64,000 bases of DNA from G965215225 sp965215225. Lineage in GTDB: Bacteria; Pseudomonadota; Gammaproteobacteria; CBDBNL01; JAAOII01. The stretch is taken from contig OZ244039.1 of assembly GCA_965215225.1 (NCBI GenBank), forward strand, positions 2,232,001 to 2,296,000. The letters run 5' to 3'. Position 1 is the stretch's first letter; every line of letters starts with the position of its first letter. Positions 44,071 to 52,891 of the stretch are shown here, one piece after another. The translations under genes and the position numbers were made by a program. The notes under the pieces are model-generated. The model did not search any database. It had not been told where the DNA came from and saw only the letters and a program-made list of their open reading frames with translations.

Positions 44071-46665
44071 ATGTCAAAATCCTTAGTTGTGGTAGAGTCG
44101 CCTGCTAAGGCGCGCACCATCAATAAATATCTAGGAGCCGACTATCTAGTAAGGTCTTGTGCTGGCCATATCCGTGATCTGCCTACGGCAGGGGGCAAGC
44201 GCAAGAAAAAGAATGAGCTGCTCCCAGAAGTGCCGCCAAATGGAGAAAAGTATGCCAAGATAATTCGTTCTATGGGTATTAATCCCTATAAGGACTGGGA
44301 AGCCCAGTATCAGATACTACCGGGCAAGACCAAGATTACCCGAGAGTTGCAATCTCTGGCCGAAGGTGTGGATACCATCTATCTCGCCACAGATATGGAC
44401 CGAGAAGGAGAAGCGATTGCTTGGCATCTCACTCATGTGCTTGGTAATAAGAAAGACTACAAACGGGTTACCTTTGCTGAGATTACCAAGCATGCCATCA
44501 ACGAATCTTTTGCCCAGCCTGAAACAATAAACCTGAATCGAGTCCATGCTCAGCAGGCGCGGCGCTTTTTGGACAGAGTCGTAGGCTATATGCTGTCGCC
44601 TTTGTTATGGAAGAAGATTGCCCGTGGTCTATCTGCTGGCAGAGTTCAATCTGTGGCAGTCAAATTAGTGGTAGAGCGCGAACAAGAGATTCGTCAGTTC
44701 GTCCCAGAAGAATTTTGGACTCTAGATACAGAAGTAGAGACCTCTAAGGAAGAAAGATTTATGATGCAAGTGACCAAACATAAGGGCAAGAAATTCAAAC
44801 CCACCAGCAAAGAAGAGATGGATGAGACCCTTTCGCATCTCAAGGATACAGTCGCAAGTATCACCAAAGTAGATAAAAAAGAACAGCTTAGTCGTCCCGC
44901 CCCTCCCTTCATCACCTCTACCCTCCAACAAGCAGGCAGTAGTCAGTTGGGCTATAGTGTTCGGCGGACTATGATAGCCGCCCAACGACTCTATGAGGCA
45001 GGTCATATAACCTATATGAGAACCGATTCTTGCAATCTGAGTAGCCTTTCCTTGACTCAGGTTCGTAGCCATATACTAAAATCCTATGGCACTTCTTATC
45101 TGCCGTCTCAAGCAAGGTTCTATAAAGCCAAGGCTAAAAGAAGCCAAGAAGCCCATGAAGCCATTCGCCCCACTGATGTGAGTCGCTCTTCTGCCAATCT
45201 CTCACTAGGGGATACGGAAAAGAAAATATATGACCTCATCTGGCGCAGATTTGTTGCCTGTCAAATGTCCGATGCAGTCTATGATACGGTCAAAGTGGTC
45301 GCCCAGCAAGATGACTATGAACTACAAGCAAGTGGGCGAACTATGAAATTTGATGGATGGACTAGGGTCATTCCAGCCCTTAGTAAAGAAAAACCGACTC
45401 TGCCAGATATGGAACAAGGAGAGGAGCTTAGGCTGGTGAAGTTGCTCCCCCAACAAAATTTCACCAAGCCACCTCGCCGTTGGACTGAAGCATCTTTGGT
45501 AAGAGAATTAGAAAGCCTCGGCATAGGTCGTCCTTCTACCTATGCCCCTACTCTCTCTACCATCCAAGATCGCGGCTATGTGAGAATGGAAAAGAAGAAG
45601 TTCTATGCCGAACGAATTGCCGAGATAGTGACTGCCCGCCTTGACGAGAGCTTTCCCAATATCCTAGAATATAACTTTACCGCTTCAGTTGAAGACCAGC
45701 TGGACGAGGTGGCAATTGGTGAGCAGGATTGGAGGGAAATGCTAAACCGCTTCTATGAGGACTTCGTCAAACAGCTGGAGAAAGCAGAGATTGACGAAGA
45801 AGGAGGAATGAAGCCCAATAATCCCCTGCCCAGCGGTATCCACTGTCCAACCTGCGGCCGAGATATGCTTATTCGTAATAGCGCACAAGGGACATTTCTC
45901 GGCTGCGCTGGCTATATGGAAAAGGAGAAACCCTGTAAAACTACTATCAATCTAAGCCAGCTAATTGAAGATGAGGATGATCAGCAATTCATCGCCTCCC
46001 TCAACAAGAGGCGCCAATGTCCTAAGTGCGATTTCCCAATGGCTCCCTATGTAGTGGATAATCAGAGGTGTCTCCATATCTGCAGTCGCAATCCCGATTG
46101 CGATGGTGTTGAATTAGAAGAAGGAGACTTTAGCACCAAAGGAGGTGTGGAACAAGAGACTCTTACCTGTGATAAGTGCGGCTCTCAAATGCATCTCCAA
46201 AGTAGCCGATTTGGTAAATATTTTGCCTGTTCCTCCTGCGAGAACAAGAGGAAGGTGCTAAAAGACGGCAAGATTGCCCCGCCCCGAATGTTCCCCATCC
46301 AAACCGATATACCCTGTTTGAAATATCCAGAAGCAAAATATCTCTTGCGGGAGGGCGCTTTGGGTCTCTTTCTTTGTGCCCCTGGCTTTCCTAAACAAAG
46401 AGAAGCTCGTTCTCCCTATATCAAGGACATAGCCCCCTATCGCGACCAGTTGGAAGAGCGCTTCCACTTTCTTGCCGATGCACCCCAAACAGATGACGAG
46501 GGCAATCCAACCCAAATTCGCTATAGTCGCAAGCTGAACCAAAATTATCTGTGCTCTGTCAATAATGGTAAGGATACTGGCTGGCGTGCCTATCATACTC
46601 CTACCGGCTGGGAAATTGAGACAACGAAAAAGAAGGGCGGTAAGAAAGGCAGTAAGAAAAGCTAG
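44071..46665 (+). CDS. topA: TopA, DNA topoisomerase I
   Basis: This type IA topoisomerase of 864 aa relaxes negative supercoils. The TOPRIM domain carries VVESPAKA (E9) and DMDREGE at 108-114. The catalytic tyrosine is Y315 in GHITYMRTDS. C-terminally there are three Cys4 zinc fingers (beginning CPTCGRDM, CPKCDFPM and CDKCGSQM), then a Lys-rich tail (KKKGGKKGSKKS). The length matches the E. coli protein. It is translated directly after rseC. Confidence 0.96.
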   Translation: MSKSLVVVESPAKARTINKYLGADYLVRSCAGHIRDLPTAGGKRKKKNELLPEVPPNGEKYAKIIRSMGINPYKDWEAQYQILPGKTKITRELQSLAEGVDTIYLATDMDREGEAIAWHLTHVLGNKKDYKRVTFAEITKHAINESFAQPETINLNRVHAQQARRFLDRVVGYMLSPLLWKKIARGLSAGRVQSVAVKLVVEREQEIRQFVPEEFWTLDTEVETSKEERFMMQVTKHKGKKFKPTSKEEMDETLSHLKDTVASITKVDKKEQLSRPAPPFITSTLQQAGSSQLGYSVRRTMIAAQRLYEAGHITYMRTDSCNLSSLSLTQVRSHILKSYGTSYLPSQARFYKAKAKRSQEAHEAIRPTDVSRSSANLSLGDTEKKIYDLIWRRFVACQMSDAVYDTVKVVAQQDDYELQASGRTMKFDGWTRVIPALSKEKPTLPDMEQGEELRLVKLLPQQNFTKPPRRWTEASLVRELESLGIGRPSTYAPTLSTIQDRGYVRMEKKKFYAERIAEIVTARLDESFPNILEYNFTASVEDQLDEVAIGEQDWREMLNRFYEDFVKQLEKAEIDEEGGMKPNNPLPSGIHCPTCGRDMLIRNSAQGTFLGCAGYMEKEKPCKTTINLSQLIEDEDDQQFIASLNKRRQCPKCDFPMAPYVVDNQRCLHICSRNPDCDGVELEEGDFSTKGGVEQETLTCDKCGSQMHLQSSRFGKYFACSSCENKRKVLKDGKIAPPRMFPIQTDIPCLKYPEAKYLLREGALGLFLCAPGFPKQREARSPYIKDIAPYRDQLEERFHFLADAPQTDDEGNPTQIRYSRKLNQNYLCSVNNGKDTGWRAYHTPTGWEIETTKKKGGKKGSKKS

Positions 46666-47785
46666 CAGATGGCTGCTCTGCAGAGGAATGAGAAGTAGGT
46701 TAAAGCAGTAATAAAAAGGCAGCCAAAAAAAGAAGAGCCAGCAAACTTCTAATAAGTCGCTCCGCAAGTGAATGAGAAGTAGGTTGAAGCAGTAATAAAA
46801 AGCTAGTAAGAGCCTGGCAAGCCACTAGCGAGAGCCCACAAGAACCTAATAAGCCAACGCCATTAGAAATCTCATAAGGGTAAGCACGAATGGGGTGGTA
46901 TGTCTAACAAGCGGCTAATAAGAGCTTATAAGTCGCTAGCGAGAGCTTGATAAGCCACTAGTAAGAACCTAATAAGAACCTAAGAAAGCCGCTAGTGAGA
47001 ACCCAGCGAGAACCTAGCCCTAGCGAGAACTTAATAAGCCGCTTATAAGAGCCTAACAAGAAGCCAAGGAGCCACTGATAAGAGATTACAAGCCGCTAAC
47101 AAGCTCATAAAGATAAGCACGAATGGGGTGGCATGTCTAACAAGCCGCTAGCAAGAGCCTAACAAGAACCTAATGAGCCGCTGACAAGAGCCTAACAAGA
47201 ACCCAAGAACCAACGCCACTAGCAAGCTCATAAAGATAAGCGCGAATGAGGTGGCATGTCTAACAAGCCACTAGTGAGAGCCTAAGAAACCAAAGCCACT
47301 AGCAAGCTCATAAAGATAAGCACGAATGAGGTGGCATGTCTAACAAGCCGCTAGCAAGAGGCTAACAAGAACCTAATGAGCCGCTGACAAGAGCCTAACA
47401 AGAACCCAAGAACCAACGCCACTAGCAAGATCATAAAGATAAGCGCGAATGAGGTGGTATGTCTATCAAGCCACTAGTGAGAGCCTAAGAAACCAAAGCC
47501 ACTAGCAAGCTCATAAAGATAAGCACGAATGAGGTGGCATGTCTAACAAGCCGCTAGCAAGAGGCTAACAAGAACCTAATGAGCCGCTGACAAGAGCCTA
47601 ACAAGAACCCAAGAAACCACTAATAAGAACCCAAGAACCAACGCCACTAGCAAGCTCATAAAGATAAGCGCGAATGAGGTGGCATGTCTAACAAGCGGCT
47701 AATAAGAGCTTATAAGTCGCTAGCGAGAGATTGATAAGCCACTAGTAAGAACCTAGCGAGGACCTAAGGAGCCACCAACGAGAAC
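46666..47785. repeat. Non-coding repeat field between topA and rdgB
   Basis: About 1.1 kb carries no gene. It is made of short degenerate units (CTAACAAGAACC, GCCACTAGTAAGAGCC). These are interspersed with about seven copies of a longer conserved core, AAAGATAAGCACGAATGAGG followed by TGGCATGTCTAACAAGC. The cores begin near 46868, 47104, 47227, 47304, 47429, 47507 and 47654. Larger blocks of about 200 bp (47225-47430 and 47428-47660) are almost duplicated. Frequent stops in all frames rule out coding. Confidence 0.85.
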
Positions 47786-48385
47786 CTAGCGAGAAGAGAG
47801 AAATGCCTTTAGCTGCCTTAGTGCCAGACCGCGATGACTCACGCGGTTCTTTTCATCAGCAGACATCTCGGCAGCCGTTCTCTTTTCTCCGTGAGGAACA
47901 AATATGGCATCATAACCAAAACCCCCGTCCCCTCTTTCTGCCTCAGTAATATGCCCCGCCCAGCTAGCCATCGCAATGAAAGGGTTCGCTTGTTCCTCAT
48001 AGTCTAATAGCACCATCGCACAATAGAAAAACGCCTGACGGTCTTTCTTGTCTCTTAGGGCAGCCAATAGCTTGGCACGATTGGTTTCATCTGTTGCATC
48101 TGGGCCGGCATATCTTGCCGACCGAATACCCGGCTCATTATTTAAGCTAGGAACCACAAGACCCGAGTCGTCTGCCAGACAAGTCAGCCCACTCACTCGG
48201 CAGCCATAACGCGCCTTAGCCAGAGCATTTTCAACAAAGGTGCTATGTGGTTCATCTATGGGCTGGTCGGTAAATTCTGTTAGCAATCTCAAATCCACAT
48301 CTCCCAGCAAAGATTTAATCTCGGCCGCCTTATGCCGATTAGTAGAAGCCAGCACGAGTAAAGAAGGTTTTAGTTGTTCATTCAT
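47786..48385 (-). CDS. rdgB: RdgB, XTP/dITP diphosphatase
   Basis: This HAM1-family house-cleaning pyrophosphatase hydrolyses non-canonical purine triphosphates. N-terminal LASTNRHKAAEI (residues about 11-22), the catalytic LADDSGLVVPSL region (about 69-80), the GRxSARYAG-like GIRSARYAG motif, and GFGYDAIFVP with SHRGLAL are all present. The length of 199 aa is normal. Its stop lies at the edge of the repeat field. Confidence 0.95.
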   Translation of the reverse strand: MNEQLKPSLLVLASTNRHKAAEIKSLLGDVDLRLLTEFTDQPIDEPHSTFVENALAKARYGCRVSGLTCLADDSGLVVPSLNNEPGIRSARYAGPDATDETNRAKLLAALRDKKDRQAFFYCAMVLLDYEEQANPFIAMASWAGHITEAERGDGGFGYDAIFVPHGEKRTAAEMSADEKNRVSHRGLALRQLKAFLSSR

Positions 48386-48628
48386 CGGATAATATTATAA
48401 AAAGCACTTCTTCTCATTTTTTGGAGGATAGAGTCGTAATGTCACAATGCCGTAATATCGTAATGTCGTCAATAGAGCCACATTTTTCCCACCTTCCATA
48501 TTAAATTCTATTGCTTATAATCTTAAGGCAGGTCTCTTTATGAGAATGGACTGATATGCTATATAAAAGGAAGGTAATTTTCTGGACAACTAATTGGTGT
48601 TCGGGCAAACCCCATATATGTAAAGAAG
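48386..48628. other. Intergenic stretch upstream of a methyltransferase gene
   Basis: No gene is seen. It holds divergent promoters for rdgB and the methyltransferase. A short GTAATGTC repeat (48440-48470) is visible. Confidence 0.4.
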
Positions 48629-49732
48629 ATGTATAAAGAAGGAAGTTTTTGGACGGCTAAGCAGCGACAAGGGCATTCGCTACATGAAATTAGCTACCGA
48701 GCTTGTTTTAAGCCTCAACTGGTGGAATATTTTATAAGCACTCTAACCAAGGAAGGCGATACTGTGCTTGATCCATTTATGGGGCGCGGAACAACTGTTC
48801 TACAAGCCCTATTAGACAATCGCAATGGCTATGGCAGCGACATAAATCCTCTAGCTAAGATGCTGATAGAACCTCGTTTGCTACCACCCCAAATAAGCGA
48901 TATAAAAGAACGCCTAAATCTAATTCCTCAGCACACAGATGTTTCTGAAAATTGCTCGGAGCTGTTAGTCTTCTTTCATAAGGACACATTGAATCAGTTG
49001 GTGGCTATGAAGCATTGGTTCGCTAACAGGATACAGACAGGTCAATTTGACAGGGTAGATAATTGGATAAGAATGGTGGTGATGAATAGACTGACGGGAC
49101 ATTCCAATGGCTTTCTTTCGGTCACAACCATGCCACCAAATCAAGCCGTATCAATACAGACCCAGCGAAAGATAAATGAAAAACATAATAGAACCCCAGC
49201 TAAAAAAGATGTGACGGACATTGTGCTACGCAAAACGAAAAGCTTAATGAGGTCAGGAGAAATCTATGCCAAAACAAAATACAAGCTTCGCTGTTGTGAT
49301 GCGAACAACTTGAGATATGCCCGAGAGGGCGAAATAGATTTAATCTTAACTTCACCGCCTTTTTTGAATGTGGTAGATTATGCAAAAGACAACTGGCTAA
49401 GATGCTGGTTTGGGAATGTAGCCATTCAGAAAGTGAAAATGGCAGTCTATAAAAACCCAGCCGATTGGATGCACTTCATTAGCAAAGTTTTCGGTGAATT
49501 CGCCCGTGTAGTCAAGCCTGGGGGCTATGTAGCCTTTGAAGTTGGGGAAGTCAAAAACAGGAAAATCAAATTAGAGAACCTAGTATTACAGGCGATGAAA
49601 GGCTTGCCATTCAAATTAGAAGAAGTGCTAATCAACAAACAGAACTTCACCAAAACAGCAAACTGCTGGGGCGTAGAAAACAACCATAAGGGAACATTAA
49701 CAAACCGAATAGTAATTTCAAAAAGAGTATGA
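48629..49732 (+). CDS. DNA methyltransferase (SPPF, amino-methylating)
   Basis: This SAM-dependent methyltransferase of 367 aa has the SAM motif VLDPFMGRGTTVLQ (residues about 46-59). The catalytic motif is ILTSPPFLNVVDYAKD (near 243), followed by a C-terminal FARVVKPGGYVAFEVGEV motif. The order of SAM motif first, then SPPF, suggests an N4-cytosine enzyme. A PD-(D/E)XK nuclease gene follows at 49840, so this is probably a Type II RM pair. The stop codon overlaps the start of an IS30-like terminus (49731 onward), as with lutC. Confidence 0.85.
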   Translation: MYKEGSFWTAKQRQGHSLHEISYRACFKPQLVEYFISTLTKEGDTVLDPFMGRGTTVLQALLDNRNGYGSDINPLAKMLIEPRLLPPQISDIKERLNLIPQHTDVSENCSELLVFFHKDTLNQLVAMKHWFANRIQTGQFDRVDNWIRMVVMNRLTGHSNGFLSVTTMPPNQAVSIQTQRKINEKHNRTPAKKDVTDIVLRKTKSLMRSGEIYAKTKYKLRCCDANNLRYAREGEIDLILTSPPFLNVVDYAKDNWLRCWFGNVAIQKVKMAVYKNPADWMHFISKVFGEFARVVKPGGYVAFEVGEVKNRKIKLENLVLQAMKGLPFKLEEVLINKQNFTKTANCWGVENNHKGTLTNRIVISKRV

Positions 49733-49800
49733 ATTTACATCATAGGTGCAACGGCTTTGACGGGATCATATAACCCCATCCACCTTATCGTCTAGGGACA
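49731..49800 (+). mobile_element. IS30-like terminus fragment between methyltransferase and nuclease genes
   Basis: GAATTTACATCATAGGTGCA matches the termini at 29523 and 61509. It is followed by a decayed palindrome (TGACGGGATCATATAACCCC). It begins within the methyltransferase stop codon and ends just before the solitary repeat copy D. Confidence 0.6.
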
Positions 49801-49804
49801 ATAT

Positions 49805-49825
49805 AAAATTTCTACTATTGTAGAT
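49805..49825 (+). repeat. Solitary Cas12a-type direct-repeat copy D
   Basis: An exact AATTTCTACTATTGTAGAT on the plus strand with ATATAA immediately upstream. It lies 14 bases before the start codon of the nuclease gene and replaces any clear ribosome-binding site. It is inverted relative to copy E at the other end of that gene. Confidence 0.78.
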
Positions 49826-49839
49826 TAGATAAAAAGAAT

Positions 49840-50460
49840 ATGGCTGCGGGCAATAATCACAACACTCTACAAAGCATTATCGCAAATCTGTATAACAAAG
49901 AAGTTTTCCCCATCTCTCTTTCTAAATCAGACGATGCTAGATTGATTAAGGATTTATGTAATGCAACCCTAGATGCCATACATAAAATGGCATTAAATCC
50001 CATCCACAAAAGACGCCCCAACGAAGTTGGCAACGCGATTGAAGTCTTCATCAAAAATGCTAGAAACGAATTAAAAGGCTATTCAGCAGAAACCCCAAGC
50101 ACTATTGATGGGGTTTCAAGATCATCTGGGTATCCTGACATACTGATAAAAGATCCAACGAATCGTTATTCTTATATAGAGTGTAAAACATATACTGAGA
50201 AGACCTTAAATAGCAAATTTAGGTCATTTTTCTTATCTCCATCTAGCGCCCCCAAGGTAATATATGACGCTCACCACATTGTTATTGCTATGCAAATGAA
50301 ACATATTAAGACTAATGTTTATATGTCAGAAGGATTTAAAATTATAGATGTATGTCATTTGCCTTGCATACTAAAACAAGAATGGAATTCCAATAATGTT
50401 GAACTATACAACCAACCCATACTAGCTAGTAAAATCTACAATAGTAGAAATTCTAAATAA
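49840..50460 (+). CDS. Probable Type II restriction endonuclease (PD-(D/E)XK)
   Basis: This 206-aa protein has a clear nuclease core: SGYPDILIKD with Asp about residue 99, then SYIECKTY with Glu and Lys about 113-115. RSFFLSPS and an AHHIVIAM strand follow. The partner is the methyltransferase at 48629. The last six codons (YNSRNSK) are encoded by solitary repeat copy E, so the native C-terminus has been replaced or extended. The recognition family could not be named. Translation start ATG 49840 follows a purine-rich AAAAAGAAT. Confidence 0.78.
   Translation: MAAGNNHNTLQSIIANLYNKEVFPISLSKSDDARLIKDLCNATLDAIHKMALNPIHKRRPNEVGNAIEVFIKNARNELKGYSAETPSTIDGVSRSSGYPDILIKDPTNRYSYIECKTYTEKTLNSKFRSFFLSPSSAPKVIYDAHHIVIAMQMKHIKTNVYMSEGFKIIDVCHLPCILKQEWNSNNVELYNQPILASKIYNSRNSK
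50434..50452 (-). repeat. Solitary Cas12a-type direct-repeat copy E
   Basis: Minus strand, exact AATTTCTACTATTGTAGAT. It overlaps the 3' coding end of the nuclease gene. With copy D it forms an inverted pair around that single gene. Confidence 0.75.
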
Positions 50461-50535
50461 TTATACACAACCTTCCGCTAATTCATAAGTCCCCCTATTT
50501 CGCTTTCTTTTTGGCGGGCGTCTACAAAAGAAAAT

Positions 50536-50633
50536 CTATGAAGCGAACTTGTCTTCCTCTATTGGTGGAAGGTCTGACCCTAAATGCGCACGCTTCTTAT
50601 AGCTACTTCGCTTCTTAGAGGCGGCTTTCTTTT

Positions 50634-50637
<4 letters not shown>
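50536..50637 (-). CDS. Small basic protein (33 aa), paralogue of the one at the window end
   Basis: ATG 50637 overlaps the stop of the methyltransferase-nuclease gene (TGA/ATGA), indicating coupling. The product starts MKKKAASKKRSSYKKRAHLG and ends in an acidic tail. The partial frame at 63945 begins MKKKAPKRRSHKKRDHLR, clearly related. The two copies suggest a real short-protein family of unknown function, perhaps nucleic-acid-binding from its Lys/Arg content. Confidence 0.55.
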
Positions 50638-52141
<1,504 letters not shown>

Positions 52142-52149
<8 letters not shown>

Positions 52150-52333
52150 TTTTCACCAATTCCTTGTGATTAACTAATAAATTCTGATTTCCTTTTATCG
52201 TTCCATAAAATTTTGTATCATCCTTAAAGAGAATCGAATCGCTGCGAACATTCCCATCAAGATATTCTTGCAGATTCTTGTGATTTAAGTGGGCAAATAA
52301 GTTTGCCCTTACTCTATCTCTGTGAGACCACAT
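52142..52333 (-). CDS. Small hypothetical protein upstream of the methyltransferase
   Basis: This 63-aa frame (MWSHRDRVRANLFAHLNHKN at its start) ends in TAA overlapping the GTG start of the methyltransferase by eight bases, as in coupled genes. It has no recognised domain. It could be a control protein for the RM system or simply the decayed end of a larger gene. Confidence 0.4.
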
Positions 52334-52530
52334 ACTGACCCCCGCTATCTTGGTCCTATTGCCCCGCCCTTGTGTGTCTTTATAAAAGTATTCTTCATAT
52401 CCTATCCCCTTCTTTCATAATGATAATTCATGAATTAATTATAACATAGGAAGACAACATTGGACTACATAAGAACAAGATCAAAATTAAGGCAGCTAAG
52501 AACAAAAAGAATATGAGCTCGGATAGTAAT

Positions 52531-52551
52531 AGCTACAATAGTAGAAATTTT
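52531..52551 (-). repeat. Solitary Cas12a-type direct-repeat copy F
   Basis: It matches the other copies at 20 of 21 bases (AATTTCTACTATTGTAGCT on the minus strand; the change is in the base after the hairpin stem). It lies about 30 bases beyond the stop of the 48-aa frame. Confidence 0.7.
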
Positions 52552-52580
52552 AGGAAGTTATATACTTGGATGCCGAAATT

Positions 52581-52727
52581 TTATTTGAATATCGCGCGCT
52601 CTATTTTTCGTTGTTTTTGGAGTCTTTTTCTGTCTTTTATCAAGAATCTGATGGCTTTTTTCAATTCCGGATGCTTTATTCGCGGCAGAATCTTTTCCAG
52701 CTCGGTAGGTTCTTTCTGTTTGGTCAT
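52581..52727 (-). CDS. Small basic protein (48 aa), hypothetical
   Basis: It begins MTKQKEPTELEKILPRIKHP and is Lys/Arg-rich to its end. A good ribosome-binding site (AAAAGGAG, about 9 bases upstream of ATG 52727) supports translation. The composition suggests a soluble helical, perhaps nucleic-acid-binding peptide. No family was recognised. Confidence 0.45.
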   Translation of the reverse strand: MTKQKEPTELEKILPRIKHPELKKAIRFLIKDRKRLQKQRKIERAIFK

Positions 52728-52891
52728 GATATTCTTTCTCCTTTTATCTTTATCTTTATCTTTCTATTCATCTGATTTCACTGGGTTGAATCATATCTTT
52801 CATAGTTGCTATTATAAGACGACGGCGGTTAATATGTCGCTTCAATAGAACAACAAGTGATTTTTTGGTGTAATAGACATAAAATAGCAAG

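Larger units (their letters stand above)
52334..52891. other. Region between methyltransferase and alaS
   Basis: Apart from solitary repeat copy F (52531) and a 48-aa minus-strand frame (52581-52727), nothing is recognisable. A plus-strand frame of 111 codons here (52513-52848) is rejected as antisense to the better supported small gene. Confidence 0.4.

Noticed and set aside
49805..50452. Copies D and E as a two-repeat CRISPR array
   Set aside because: They are in opposite orientation and 600 bp apart with a gene between them; a CRISPR array needs direct repeats with short spacers.
52513..52848. Plus-strand frame of 111 codons overlapping a Cas12a-type repeat
   Set aside because: It lacks a ribosome-binding site, its composition is Phe/Ser/Leu-biased as expected from the antisense of a Lys/Arg-rich gene, and the minus-strand 48-aa frame with good signals explains the region better.
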